From NCBI GenBank assembly GCA_963703665.1, contig CAVPFB010000007.1, positions 186,001 through 250,000 of the forward strand: 64,000 nucleotides of DNA, in the 5' to 3' direction. This DNA is from AP-15 sp963703665 (GTDB taxonomy: Bacteria > Pseudomonadota > Alphaproteobacteria > ATCC43930 > CGMCC-115725). The notes beneath the pieces were generated by a model. That model was not told where the DNA came from. It made no database searches and was given only the letters and a program-made list of their open reading frames with translations. The position numbers and the translations under genes are program-made. Numbering within the stretch: position 1 is the stretch's first letter; the number at the start of each line of letters is the position of its first letter. Of the stretch, positions 43,936-53,660 are shown piece by piece.

Positions 43936-44841
43936 TTGCCGGTGCCTGACCTCGATTGGCAGTTCACCCTGGTCCTGCTGGTCAACGGGGTGATGATCGG
44001 CCTGATGTACGCGCTGATCGCGCTCGGCTTCGTGCTGATCTACAAGGCCACCGACGCGATCAATTTCGCCCAGGGCGAGTTCGTCATGTTCGCCGCCTTT
44101 ATCGCCGCCGGGGCCGGCGATCTCGCCGGGCTGCCCTTCTGGGTCTCGGCCCTGCTCGCGGTCGTCGGCATGGTGGCGCTGGGCTTTGGCCTCGAGCGCG
44201 TCGTGCTGCGGCCGATGATCGGTCGGCCGATCATTTCGGTCATCATGGCGACGATCGGCTTGGCCGCTGTGCTCAGGGGGACTGCGGTCCTCGCGTTCGG
44301 CGCCGGGACCCGGGCGATCACGATGCCGGTCGGCGACTCGCCGGTCTCGCTGGGCTTTATCAGCGTGCCGCCGGTCCAGCTCGTCGGCGCCGGGGTCAGC
44401 CTGGTCTTTCTCGCCGGCTTCACCTGGTTTTTTCTGAAGAGCCGGGTCGGGGTGGCGATGCGCGCGGTCGCCGACGGCCAGCAGGCGGCGATGGCGATGG
44501 GGATCAACGTGCAGCGCTATTTTGCGCTCGCCTGGGCGATGGCCGGGGTGGTCTCGGCATTGGGCGGCATCGTCTGGGGGGCGATGCTCGGAGTCGACAA
44601 CCAATTGGCGCTGGTCGGCCTCAAGGTGTTCCCGGTAGTGATCCTCGGCGGTCTCGATTCGATTATCGGTGCGGTTGTCGGCGGGTTGATCGTCGGGGTC
44701 GTCGAAAATCTGGCGGCCGGTTACCTCGACCCCTATGTCGGCGGCGGCACCAAGGATTTCGTCCCCTATGTGCTGATGATCGCGGTCCTGATGATCCGCC
44801 CCGAAGGCATCTTCGGCCGGCGCCGGATCGAACGCGTGTGA
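43936..44841 (+). CDS. livH: branched-chain amino acid-type ABC permease (LivH-like)
   Basis: 301 residues, TTG start two bases after the ligase stop (GTG 43942 is an alternative). About eight membrane helices; 'NGVMIGLMYALIALGFVLIY' and 'DAINFAQGEFVMF' are the LivH opening, and 'GLKVFPVVILGGLDSIIGAV' is the cytoplasmic coupling loop. The operon then stops abruptly: the usual next gene, livM, is 5 kb away on the opposite strand. Confidence 0.85.
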   Translation: MPVPDLDWQFTLVLLVNGVMIGLMYALIALGFVLIYKATDAINFAQGEFVMFAAFIAAGAGDLAGLPFWVSALLAVVGMVALGFGLERVVLRPMIGRPIISVIMATIGLAAVLRGTAVLAFGAGTRAITMPVGDSPVSLGFISVPPVQLVGAGVSLVFLAGFTWFFLKSRVGVAMRAVADGQQAAMAMGINVQRYFALAWAMAGVVSALGGIVWGAMLGVDNQLALVGLKVFPVVILGGLDSIIGAVVGGLIVGVVENLAAGYLDPYVGGGTKDFVPYVLMIAVLMIRPEGIFGRRRIERV

Positions 44842-44851
44842 CGGCGCTCGG

Positions 44852-45319
44852 TCATCTGAATATCGCGCGCCGGCGCTCGAGACTGGCTGCAGGCCATAGC
44901 GTCCGAGACTCGTAATAGGCGTCGAAGGCGGGGATGCCCTCGGGCAGGATGACCCATGGCAGCTTCGAGCGGACGTAGATGTGCACGTCCGGTGGCAGTG
45001 CCGCCGGCTCGTCGAGCGTGCCGACACGGACGAAACGCAGCGCAGAGAGACCGCCATATTCGCTCCAGACCGCCGTCCGGCAGTCGGGGCAACGATAGAT
45101 TTGATGCGGGCGGCCGCTGTCGGTGCGCATCGCCGCGGGCTCGGGATTGCGTAAGAGAGGCGCGATCCGATCGGTCTCGATCAGCGCATTGATGACAAAC
45201 GCGCTCCCGGTCTGGCGCTGACAATCGCGGCAGTGGCAGCAATGCACGAACATCGGTGAGGCATCGAGCCGATACCGCACCGAACCGCAGGCACAACCGC
45301 CCGCCAAGCCGTATTCCAT
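44852..45319 (-). CDS. GFA family zinc-binding protein
   Basis: 155 residues from ATG 45319 (ggagg upstream on this strand). Cys pairs of the GFA fold are present: 'GGCACGSVRYRL', 'HCCHCRDCQRQTGSAF' and 'YRCPDCRTAVW'. GFA proteins were named for glutathione-dependent formaldehyde activation, but most have no proven reaction. It is convergent with livH and sits at the break between the two halves of the transporter locus. Confidence 0.82.
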   Translation of the reverse strand: MEYGLAGGCACGSVRYRLDASPMFVHCCHCRDCQRQTGSAFVINALIETDRIAPLLRNPEPAAMRTDSGRPHQIYRCPDCRTAVWSEYGGLSALRFVRVGTLDEPAALPPDVHIYVRSKLPWVILPEGIPAFDAYYESRTLWPAASLERRRAIFR

Positions 45320-45575
45320 TTCGAGCCTCCAGCTCTTTGCCGACTCTCCGCCTGCTCGCAAAAGAAAACGCATGCACCCGGACAGAAGAACCTCGCGGAC
45401 TCGCCTCGGGGCCGCGCTCATGTATGACATTGCCTCGCAAGCTGGCGGCGCACAATCTCCTGGATCGGGCGGCCGGTTGAAGCCCGGCTCGCGCAACCCC
45501 CGGCAGCGCTTGCCAGTTGGGTCCTCAGGGTTATAGTCCGGACCGCCTTCCTCAAAGACTTTGCCGGGGATGCAG

Positions 45576-46766
45576 ATGCCGCTTCGAACGCCTGCCGCGC
45601 GGATTGCCGTCCTGCTCGTGTGCCTGCTGTGCACGGCCCCGGTTCGCGCCGCGGTGTTTGTCGATTCGGCGGGGCGCCGGGTGACGGTGCCGGATCAGAT
45701 CGAGCGCATCATGCCGGCCGGACCGGCCTCGGCAGTTTTTATCTATGCGCTGGTTCCGGACAAGCTGATCGGCTGGACCGAGCCACTGTCGCGGGCTCAG
45801 CTGGTCCTGTTGCCGGCGAGGTTCGCGCGGCTTCCGGTGATCGGCCAGCTCGGCGGGCCGAACCCGACGGCGACGGCCGAGGATGTGGCGCGGCTACATC
45901 CCGATCTGATCATCGGCTACGGCGTGCCGTCGGCACCGACCGTGGCGCTCGCCGACCATGTCCAGCAGCAAACCGGGGTCCCCTACATTCTGCTCGACGA
46001 CAGCATCCAGCTGATGCCCGAGCTGCTGACCGAGGTCGGCGCGCTGATCGGCGCAGGCGATCGCCGGCTGGCCGTCGCCAGCTATGCCTACCATGCGATC
46101 GAAGCCTTGCGCGGGCAATTGCTGATCAGCTCGTCGACCGACCGGCCGCTGGTGTATTACGGGCGCGGCGGCGACGGGCTCCAGACCGCTCTACCCGGCT
46201 CTCCGGCGGCCAGCGACATCGAGCAGGCCGGTGCCATCAACGTCGCCGCTGGGCTCGGCCGCGGCGGGCTCACCTGGGTCACGCCCGCGCAGATCTTTGC
46301 CTGGAACCCGCAGGTCATCATCGCCCAACAGCGCAGCTTTTACAATGCACTGCTCCACAGTCCGCAGTGGCGCGGCCTGGCTGCGGTGCGCAGCAGGCGG
46401 GTCTATCTGGCGCCGGCGGCCCCGTTCGGCTGGATCGACGACCCGCCAGGGGTCAACCGGGCGATCGGCCTTTATTGGCTGTCGAACCTGCTATACCCTG
46501 ATCTCTATCAAGAAGATTTGCGCACCAACGCACGCGGCTTCTATCAATTGTATTACGGCGTCCAGCTCACCGACCGGCAGCTCGAGGCGCTGATCCGACC
46601 GGCAGAGAGCAGCCCCGGCGAGACGCGCCGCTTTGCGAACGTGCCGATCCTCGGCGCCGAACCGCCGCCGCTGCCCAATATCCCACCTGGATCGGGGACT
46701 GCGGCGCCTCCCGCCCGCGTACCCGGCCGCGGCGGAGCCGGCCTCCCGCCAACAACGCCGCCGTGA
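45576..46766 (+). CDS. periplasmic iron-siderophore/cobalamin-type binding protein
   Basis: 396 residues. ATG 45576 (gggga at 45566-45570) gives a signal peptide ('AARIAVLLVCLLCTAPVRAA'). The BtuF/FecB-like body has 'VFVDSAGRRVTVPDQIERIM', 'RLHPDLIIGYG', 'LLTEVGALIGAGDR' and 'WVTPAQIFAWNPQVIIAQQR'. The last 60 residues are Pro/Gly-rich and unusual for the family. No permease or ATPase lies beside it, so it may work with a system elsewhere. It and GFA interrupt the liv-type locus. Confidence 0.78.
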   Translation: MPLRTPAARIAVLLVCLLCTAPVRAAVFVDSAGRRVTVPDQIERIMPAGPASAVFIYALVPDKLIGWTEPLSRAQLVLLPARFARLPVIGQLGGPNPTATAEDVARLHPDLIIGYGVPSAPTVALADHVQQQTGVPYILLDDSIQLMPELLTEVGALIGAGDRRLAVASYAYHAIEALRGQLLISSSTDRPLVYYGRGGDGLQTALPGSPAASDIEQAGAINVAAGLGRGGLTWVTPAQIFAWNPQVIIAQQRSFYNALLHSPQWRGLAAVRSRRVYLAPAAPFGWIDDPPGVNRAIGLYWLSNLLYPDLYQEDLRTNARGFYQLYYGVQLTDRQLEALIRPAESSPGETRRFANVPILGAEPPPLPNIPPGSGTAAPPARVPGRGGAGLPPTTPP

Positions 46767-46797
46767 CGCGATTGCCCGGCTACGGCTGCTTGATTTA

Positions 46798-47592
46798 CTA
46801 CGATAGCCAGCGCTTGCGGCGCTTGTAGTGCTTGAGGTCGCGGTAGGATTTGCGCGCGCCCGCCTCGTTTAGGCCCAGGTAGAATTCCTTGATGTCGGAG
46901 TTCCGGCGCAAGGCCTCGGCCGGTCCTTCGAGCACGATCCGGCCGTTTTCCATGACATAGCCGTGATCGGCGATGTCGAGCGCCAATGCGGCATTCTGCT
47001 CGACCAGCAGCACGGTCAGCCCGCGCTCCTCGCGCAGCCGGCGGATAATACCGAAGATTTCGCCGACCAGCAGCGGCGCTAGACCGAGCGAGGGTTCGTC
47101 GAGCAGGATCACCTTGGGCTCGCACATCAAGGCGCGGCCGATCACCAGCATCTGCTGTTCGCCGCCCGAAAGATACCCGGCAGGCTGGTGGCGCCGCTCC
47201 TTTAATGCCGGGAAGATGTTGAAGATCCCGTCGATTCCCTCGCGCACGCGGGCGAAGTCCCTGCGGGTATGGGCTCCGGCAATGAGGTTCTCATGGACCG
47301 TCAAGTTCTCGAAGACCCGCCTGCCTTCGAATACCTGACTTACACCGCGCTTGACCACATCGTGCGGCGGCAGACGGTCGAGTCGCTCTCCGTCGAGCTC
47401 GACCGTGCCCTTGGTGACCTCGCCGCGCTCGCTGCGCAACAGTCCGGAAATCGCCTTCAAGGTCGTCGTCTTGCCAGCGCCGTTGGCGCCGAGGAGGGTA
47501 GTGATGCAACCATCCTCGACGCCGAGCGAGACGCCCTTCAGCACCAGGATCACGCCGTCATAGACGACTTCGATATTGTTGAGCGCCAGCAT
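46798..47592 (-). CDS. livF: branched-chain amino acid-type ABC transporter ATPase (LivF-like)
   Basis: 264 residues: Walker A 'GANGAGKTTTLKAISG', 'VSQVFEGRRVFENLTVHENL', signature 'LSGGEQQMLVIGRALM', Walker B 'VILLDEPSLGLAPLLV' and 'GLTVLLVEQNAALAL'. The basic C-terminus ('YRDLKHYKRRKRWLS') is seen in LivF proteins of acyl-CoA-ligase-linked operons. It is the last gene of the - strand half (livM, binding protein, livF). Confidence 0.88.
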   Translation of the reverse strand: MLALNNIEVVYDGVILVLKGVSLGVEDGCITTLLGANGAGKTTTLKAISGLLRSERGEVTKGTVELDGERLDRLPPHDVVKRGVSQVFEGRRVFENLTVHENLIAGAHTRRDFARVREGIDGIFNIFPALKERRHQPAGYLSGGEQQMLVIGRALMCEPKVILLDEPSLGLAPLLVGEIFGIIRRLREERGLTVLLVEQNAALALDIADHGYVMENGRIVLEGPAEALRRNSDIKEFYLGLNEAGARKSYRDLKHYKRRKRWLS

Positions 47593-47636
47593 CGGGCACG
47601 CTCGTGGATTGGCGACGCCGCCCCTCGCCGGGCCGC

Positions 47637-48887
47637 CTAATCGACTTCCGCGGTCTTGATCGCGTGCTCTACCACATCGCGGTAGGCGCGGAACCAGTCG
47701 GTCTCGGCGACGAACTTCCCGTCATGCACCTGGAAGACCCGCACCCAGCCGCCGCCTTCGTGATCGGTCGGCGTGATCTGCAATGGCGGGACGAGGCCGC
47801 CCAAGGTGAAATCGTGGATCTCTTCGAGGCCCTGCTTGATCTGGGGCCCGGTCGGCTTCTGCCCGCCGCTGATCTTCAGCGCGTTCTTGATCGCCTCGAC
47901 CTGGATCGCCGCCTGGAGCAGTCCACGGTTATAGATGACCGTGTCGTCCATTGTCTGCGGCGGATCTTTTCCTTCTTTCTTATACATCGCCTTGATTTGC
48001 TGCCGCACTGGATAGTTGTCGCCGGCTCCGGCGAATTGCAGCGTGTTGTAGCCCTCGGCCACGCCCCAGCCGCCGGCCGCCTTGATGTCCGCCTCGGCCG
48101 AGGCCCACACCAGACCGATCACCTTGGACAGCGGGTAGCCGGCTCCTTTCAGCCCTTTGATGGCCACCGAGGGGGAGCGGCCGAACAGGTGCATGATGAC
48201 GAAATCAGGATGAAACCGCTGGGTGATGTCGAGGATCTGCGCGCCCATCTCGACCCCCGGCGGCGGTACGGCAAAGGTCCTCATTTCGAACCCTTCCGAC
48301 TTTTGCAAAGCGTCGAGGATCGGCATCGGCTCTTTGCCGGCCGGATTGTCGTAATAGACATAAGCGATCTTTTTGCCTTTTAGGCTGCCGCCAAGCTTGT
48401 CCTTGGCGAACTTGACCGCGGCGGCACCCTGCGACCAATAGCTGGCGGCGATCGGGAACAGATAGGGGTAGCGGGTGCCATCGGCTGCGGCGGCGATCCC
48501 AAAACCGGGCGACGTCGTCGGCATATGGTCTTGCTCGAGCCGCTGGTTCAGCGCCACGGTCTGCGGCGTGCCGTAAAGCGTCATAATCGCGACGCCCATC
48601 TGCTTCTGCCGCTCGTAAGCCTCGATCGCCGGCGGCACCTGGTATTGGTTGTCGATCTCGTCGCCGCGGATCATCCAGCCGTCGACCCCGCCTTCGGAGT
48701 TGATGAGCTTGTAGTAATCCTGCATCGCCGGGCACAGAACCGTGCCGACAATCTGGGTCGGGCCAGTGCGGTCGCATTGGTCGCCGATCAGGATCTCCTT
48801 TGGCTGGGCCATGGCGGTCGCAGCGATCGCCAACCCGCCAGCGGCGCCGGCCGCGAGCGCCCAGATGCCCCTCGTTAACCTCGTCAT
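47637..48887 (-). CDS. branched-chain amino acid-type substrate-binding protein
   Basis: 416 residues from ATG 48887 with a strong ggaggg ribosome site. A signal peptide ('IWALAAGAAGGLAIAATAMA') precedes a Peripla_BP_6-type domain: 'EILIGDQCDRTGPTQIVG', 'INSEGGVDGWMI', 'GKKIAYVYYDNPAGKEP'. The sequence 'GDQCDRTGPT' is typical of binding proteins paired with acyl-CoA ligases rather than classic leucine binders. 27 bp separate it from livM. Confidence 0.85.
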   Translation of the reverse strand: MTRLTRGIWALAAGAAGGLAIAATAMAQPKEILIGDQCDRTGPTQIVGTVLCPAMQDYYKLINSEGGVDGWMIRGDEIDNQYQVPPAIEAYERQKQMGVAIMTLYGTPQTVALNQRLEQDHMPTTSPGFGIAAAADGTRYPYLFPIAASYWSQGAAAVKFAKDKLGGSLKGKKIAYVYYDNPAGKEPMPILDALQKSEGFEMRTFAVPPPGVEMGAQILDITQRFHPDFVIMHLFGRSPSVAIKGLKGAGYPLSKVIGLVWASAEADIKAAGGWGVAEGYNTLQFAGAGDNYPVRQQIKAMYKKEGKDPPQTMDDTVIYNRGLLQAAIQVEAIKNALKISGGQKPTGPQIKQGLEEIHDFTLGGLVPPLQITPTDHEGGGWVRVFQVHDGKFVAETDWFRAYRDVVEHAIKTAEVD

Positions 48888-48914
48888 CGTCGCTCCCTCC
48901 GCTGTTTTCACCAG

Positions 48915-49982
48915 CTAATACGAAAATGGCCAGATCCGAAAGTAATTCCGGATGTTGCGCCACAGCCGGTTCAGCCCCTCCGGCTCGACGACCAGGAACA
49001 GAATAATCAATCCACCGAAGATCACCAGCCGCAGATTTGGCACCACGTTCAAGAGGTCAGCGTGAGAAAAGATCAGGCCGCCGAACGAGTTGAGGAACCA
49101 GCGGGTCGCGATCGGCAGCAAAGTGACGAAGATCGCACCCAAAACCGAACCCAGCACCGAACCGAGACCGCCGATGATGACCATCGCCAGATAGTCGATC
49201 GATACGTCGATCTGGAACTGCTCGTAATTGGCGATCCCGAGATAATAGCTTTCGAGCACTCCGGCCACCCCGGCATAAAAAGACGAGATCGCGAAGGCAT
49301 AGAGCTTGTAGCGAAAGATGTTGATGCCGATGATCTCCGCGGCGATGTCCTGGTCGCGGATGGCGACAAAGGCGCGCCCGATGCGGCCGCGCACCAGGTT
49401 CAGGGTGGCGACGATCGCCAGCACCACAAAAAACATCAGGAATCCATAAATTTGTGCTTCGTGCTTCAGCACGACTCCGAAAATAGACGGGCGCGGGATT
49501 TCGATCGACGCCTGGACGCCGCCCGAGATCCACTGAACGTGGTTGATCGTCCACTCGATGATCAGCTGCGCCGCCAGGGTCGCGATCGCCAGATAGATTC
49601 CTTTGATTCGCAGGGACGGGATGCCGACGACAACGCCGATCAGCGCCGCCATCAGCCCGCCGGCCGGGATCGCGACCCAGAACGGCATGCCCAGCCGGGT
49701 GATCAGATTGGCCGCGGTGTAGGCGCCGACCGACATGAAGGCGCCGTGGCCGATCGAGACCTGCCCGGTGTAGCCTACGAGGATGTTGAGGCCGAGCGCC
49801 CCGACGATCGCGATCAGGATCAGGTTGAGCACCGAGACGTAGTATTCGCTGAACGTCAGCGGCACGATCACCACGAACAACGCCGCCAGGGCCGCCACGC
49901 TCCATCGCGCGATCGGCAGCGGGTAGAGCGCCATGTCGGCGGCATAGCTGGTCTTGAACACGCCGGCTTCGCGGTGGAACAT
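48915..49982 (-). CDS. livM: branched-chain amino acid-type ABC permease (LivM-like)
   Basis: 355 residues from ATG 49982 (ggag suitably upstream). Multi-helix permease with 'LNILVGYTGQVSIGHGAFM', 'IPSLRIKGIYLAIATLAAQL' and the coupling region 'DYLAMVIIGGLGSVLGSVLG'. First gene of the - strand half of the transporter. In the common arrangement it would directly follow livH, so this half seems to have been flipped. Confidence 0.88.
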   Translation of the reverse strand: MFHREAGVFKTSYAADMALYPLPIARWSVAALAALFVVIVPLTFSEYYVSVLNLILIAIVGALGLNILVGYTGQVSIGHGAFMSVGAYTAANLITRLGMPFWVAIPAGGLMAALIGVVVGIPSLRIKGIYLAIATLAAQLIIEWTINHVQWISGGVQASIEIPRPSIFGVVLKHEAQIYGFLMFFVVLAIVATLNLVRGRIGRAFVAIRDQDIAAEIIGINIFRYKLYAFAISSFYAGVAGVLESYYLGIANYEQFQIDVSIDYLAMVIIGGLGSVLGSVLGAIFVTLLPIATRWFLNSFGGLIFSHADLLNVVPNLRLVIFGGLIILFLVVEPEGLNRLWRNIRNYFRIWPFSY

Positions 49983-50025
49983 TCAGCAGCTCCGCTGTCC
50001 GCCGCTCAGGCGCTCGTTCGCGGGC

Positions 50026-50652
50026 TCAGCTCAGCGGAACCTCGAACCCGCGCTTGACCCCGGGCCGGGCCATGATCGTCTCGTACCAGCGCCTGACGTT
50101 GGGGAAGTCGGCGAGGTCGATCTGGTGGCGCTCGTGCCGCCAGGCCCAGCCCAGGATCGCGAAATCGGCGATCGAGATGTCGCCACCGACGAACTCGACC
50201 TCACCGAGCCGCTTGTCGAGCACGCCATAAAGCCGGCGGGTCTCCTTTGCGTAGCGTTCGAGGCCGTAGCGCCGGTCCTGCTGATCCTTGACCTGCAAGA
50301 AATGATGCACCTGGCCGGGCATCGGGCCAAAACCCCCCATCTGCCACATCAGCCACTCCAGCACCGGCACCTGACGGCGCAGATCGGCGGGCCAAAATTT
50401 GCCGGTCTTCTTGCCGAGATAGATCAGGATCGCGCCCGACTCGAAGATGCTGATCGGGCTGCCGCCCGGGCCGTCGGGATCGACGATCGCCGGGATGCGG
50501 TTGTTCGGGCTGATTTTCAGAAATTCCGGGGCGAACTGCTCGCCCTTGGAGATGTTGATCGGGTGCACCGTATAGGGCTGCCCCATCTCTTCGAGCGCGA
50601 CGCTGATCTTGCGGCCGTTCGGGGTGTTCCAGGTATGGAGTTCGATGGGCAT
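50026..50652 (-). CDS. glutathione S-transferase, Nu/YghU-like
   Basis: 208 residues from ATG 50652. The thioredoxin-like N-domain has 'IELHTWNTPNGRKISVALEE', 'NNRIPAIVDPDG' and 'ISIFESGAILIYLG'; the helical C-domain has 'WLMWQMGGFGPMPGQ' and 'ISIADFAILGWAWRH'. The 'TPNGRK' motif and 'GGFGPMPGQ' place it with the YghU/Nu class, which often shows disulfide-reducing activity with glutathione. Confidence 0.88.
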   Translation of the reverse strand: MPIELHTWNTPNGRKISVALEEMGQPYTVHPINISKGEQFAPEFLKISPNNRIPAIVDPDGPGGSPISIFESGAILIYLGKKTGKFWPADLRRQVPVLEWLMWQMGGFGPMPGQVHHFLQVKDQQDRRYGLERYAKETRRLYGVLDKRLGEVEFVGGDISIADFAILGWAWRHERHQIDLADFPNVRRWYETIMARPGVKRGFEVPLS

Positions 50653-50849
50653 CGCGGGTTCACCTTTGCTGTCATTCGCTGCCGGCGAAAGGGCGAGCAT
50701 TATCGCGCGCGCCCTCGGCGCTCAAGCTGCAATCGCCCCGGTCTGATTTCGGGCCGAGAAGTCGCGCTGTGCTGCGCGCACCGCGGATCACGGATAACCG
50801 GCCTGCGTCAGGACGCCTTTAGGCCTCGAAAGCTGTCGCGTCGCCGGCT

Positions 50850-52101
50850 TTAGGGAGCCGCGGGCTCGGCGGCGAGATCGGGCGCGATGCGATGATCTAC
50901 CGGGTAGACGTAGGCGCCGAGGCGGTTGACCAGGACGACTGCGGCGACGAGGGTGAACGCGGCGCCGATTAGCGCTGGGTTGTAAGAGCCGGCGCGATCA
51001 TAAGTAACGCCGCCGAGAGTTCGGCCCGACGCCGGAGCCGAGGCCAAAGATCATAAAGAAACAGCCGTAGATCTGGCCAAAAGCGCGCTGGCCGAAATAG
51101 CGGGTGATCAGAAACGCGATCAGGTCGATCTCGGTGCCGAGCCCGAGCCCGAGCAGCGCAACGCCGACCACCGGCAGCGCGCCCGCGGCGCTGGCGAGGA
51201 AGACAAGGCCGGCGATCGGCGCCAGGAAAAAGAGCGACGCCACATAAGGGGCATAGATCCGATCGACCAGCCAGCCGGCCAAGAGGCGCCCGCTCAATGT
51301 CGCCAGGCCGAAAACGGCGAGAGTCGCGGTCGCCGCCGCGCGCGACAGGCCGTGATCGGTCAGCAAGGGCACAACATGCGCGACGGTACCGTTGATCGCC
51401 GCCGCGACCAGAAAGAACGTGCCGCCCATCACCCAGAACCGCCCGGTGCGGGCGGCCTCGCGCACGCTGAGGCCGGGAAGAGCGGCGGCAGCGAGGTGGG
51501 TACGCCGCTCGCCCTCGCCGGGCCGCGGCTCGCGGATCCACAGCGCCACCGCCGGAAACGCGATGGCAAAGGTCAGCAGTCCGAGCACAGCATAGGCGCC
51601 GCGCCAGCCGAGCCGGTCGATCAGGATGCGCGCGAGCTGCGGGATCACAAAGGCGCCGAGCCCGACGCCCGACATCGCGACGCCGAGCGCCAGCCCGCGG
51701 CGGCGGTCGAACCAGGCCGCGATCGCCTTGGCATAGCCGAGCGGCGTCTGGATCGCGCTGGTCATGCCGGCGAGCGCCACGAGCAAGGTGAAGATCGGCA
51801 GCGAATGCGGGGACAGGCCCAACAGGCACAGGAACCCGGCATAGATCGCGAGCCCGGGCAGGGCGACCCGACGGATGCCCCAGCGATCCATCATGTAGCC
51901 GAGCGCCGGGACGGCCAGCGCCGACGTGATATGACCGGCCGACAATGCCGCCGACGCGGTGCCGCGGGTCCACTCCATATCCACCATGATCGGCTTCAGA
52001 AACACGCCGAAGGTAAAGCCGAGCACCGGCCCGTTGCATACGAACAGCCCGGTGACCGCGCCGACCACCACCCACCATGGATTGGTGAATTTGAGGTTCA
52101 T
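50850..52101 (-). pseudogene. MFS transporter, frameshifted near the C-terminus
   Basis: ATG 52101 begins an OFA/MCT-like major facilitator ('NPWWVVVGAVTGLFVCNGPV', 'YMMDRWGIRRVALPGLAIYA', 'AAWFDRRRGLALGVAMSGVG'). The frame breaks after 'GLGSGVGP': an extra base at 51020-51021 turns GAGTC into GAGTTC on the + strand. Without it, the last helix ('TLGGVTYDRAGSYNPALIGA') follows in frame and the protein is 416 residues. About eleven to twelve helices. Substrate probably a carboxylate. Follows another MFS gene by 56 bp. Confidence 0.82.
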
Positions 52102-52157
52102 GGCGCTTCTCTCCCTGCGGCGCAGCCCAAGGCGGCCTCGCACGCCAGCTTAGCAGA

Positions 52158-53378
52158 CTATCTCTCGATCGCGACTCGGTCGGTGTTTGGAAAGCGGAAG
52201 GTCAGAGCGCTGGCGAGGACGATCACAGCACTGCCGGCAGCGGCGAGGAAAGCCGCGGCGGGAATACCGGTCGCATCCCAAAAAGCGCCGCCCAGCAGCG
52301 GCACGACGCAGGACAGCGAATAGCCGACCGCGAACATCCCGGCCGACAGCCGGTGAACATCGCCGACCAGGGCGATCTGCGGCGGCAACGCCAGGGTCAC
52401 GATCAGGGTGAAGGCGCAGCAAAAGCCGATGATGCCGGCGCCGACAGCAGCGGCCCAGGGCTGCGGCGCGAGAAACCCACCGAGGCCAAGAAGGCCGAGG
52501 ACCTGCATCAGCACGATCGCCATCCGACTGCCGCCGAGGCGCCGCGCCCACAGCAGCAGCGCCAGCGAGGCCGGCAATTGGCCGAGGTTCAGCGCGGCGA
52601 GGCATATCGTAACCGCTTCCGGCCGGCCAACCGCATGCAGGTAGTCCGGGATAAAAGCATTCGAGGAGAAATAGAGACCGCCGGTGCCGCCTTGCATCAG
52701 GCCGAGCTGCCAGGTCTCGCGGTGACGCCAATCGGGCCACCAGCGTGCCGGCGTCCGTTCGGCGAATCGGGGCGTGTCCGACCGGCACAGCGCCATCGCC
52801 AGCGCCGTCGCCGCGACCGGAGCCGCCCAGACCGCAAAGCTCACCGGCCAGCTGCCGCTGACCAGCGGCAGGACCAGAGGTATGGTCAGCGCCGCCGGCA
52901 GGGCCTCACCGATCAACAGCCCGTTGGCGTAGACCGCGGTGGCGAAACCGGGCCGGCGGGCAAACCATTCGCCGACCAGCGCCGGCAAGGCCGGCTGCAC
53001 GACCGCAACCCCGGCCGCCATTAAAAACGTCATCGCGAACAGCATCGGCGCCGACGGCCCGATGCCGCGCGCCGCCGATGCCGCGGCGACGAGGAGCAAG
53101 CCGGCGACCGCCGCCCGACGTGCCCCGAGACGCGCGATCAGCAGCGATCCCGGAATCGCGGCCAACCCGAACAGCAGCACCGGCAGCCCGGAAAGCGCCC
53201 CGACCGCCCGCTCGCTCAGGGCGAATTCTCGATGGATCAGCGGCAGGACCGGGGGGACCGCCAGCACCGTCATACGCAGATCGGCGCCCGCCAGCCACAA
53301 TATCGCGATCCGCAGCAGCGACCGAGGCGAGGCTTGCCGGCTCAGCCCAGACCGATTGTGCTTCGACCGGTCGTTCAT
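52158..53378 (-). CDS. MFS transporter (CynX/NimT-like)
   Basis: 406 residues, twelve predicted helices. 'ALSERAVGALSGLPVLLFGL' and 'LIARLGARRAAVAGLLLVAA' resemble the CynX/NimT cyanate-type facilitators. A basic N-terminus of about 20 residues precedes the first helix. The gene below it on the same strand is another MFS. Substrate unknown. Confidence 0.8.
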   Translation of the reverse strand: MNDRSKHNRSGLSRQASPRSLLRIAILWLAGADLRMTVLAVPPVLPLIHREFALSERAVGALSGLPVLLFGLAAIPGSLLIARLGARRAAVAGLLLVAAASAARGIGPSAPMLFAMTFLMAAGVAVVQPALPALVGEWFARRPGFATAVYANGLLIGEALPAALTIPLVLPLVSGSWPVSFAVWAAPVAATALAMALCRSDTPRFAERTPARWWPDWRHRETWQLGLMQGGTGGLYFSSNAFIPDYLHAVGRPEAVTICLAALNLGQLPASLALLLWARRLGGSRMAIVLMQVLGLLGLGGFLAPQPWAAAVGAGIIGFCCAFTLIVTLALPPQIALVGDVHRLSAGMFAVGYSLSCVVPLLGGAFWDATGIPAAAFLAAAGSAVIVLASALTFRFPNTDRVAIER

Positions 53379-53405
53379 TGCCGCGACGTCGACGGACAGA
53401 GAGCG

Positions 53406-53660
53406 TTACCGCTCCTCGCAGGCGAAATACGCGATGTTCTCTTCAGCATCCAAAAAGCGTGGCACCCGCTCATAACGCGCGCAATGCTGCCTCGCTACGG
53501 CAGTTGCATCCGCGAGGTCGCCGCCATAGCCGACCGCGGCAGAGGTCGCATCGCCATTCGATAAAAAGGGCTTTTCCGCACAGCCGAGCATTGAGCCGGC
53601 CACGATCAGGCACAGCGCGCGTATCGCTGGGCCAGAGCAACGCCGCAAAAGCGGTCTCAT
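53406..53660 (-). CDS. small lipoprotein, end of the mur operon
   Basis: 84 residues; its ATG overlaps the murD2 stop (ATGA), so it is translated with the peptidoglycan genes. Signal peptide ending 'IVAGSMLGCAEK' with a lipobox Cys at about 27. The mature part has two Cys ('RQHCARYERVPRFLD', 'AYFACEER'). No family known to me; coupling to murD2 suggests an envelope role. Confidence 0.6.
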   Translation of the reverse strand: MRPLLRRCSGPAIRALCLIVAGSMLGCAEKPFLSNGDATSAAVGYGGDLADATAVARQHCARYERVPRFLDAEENIAYFACEER

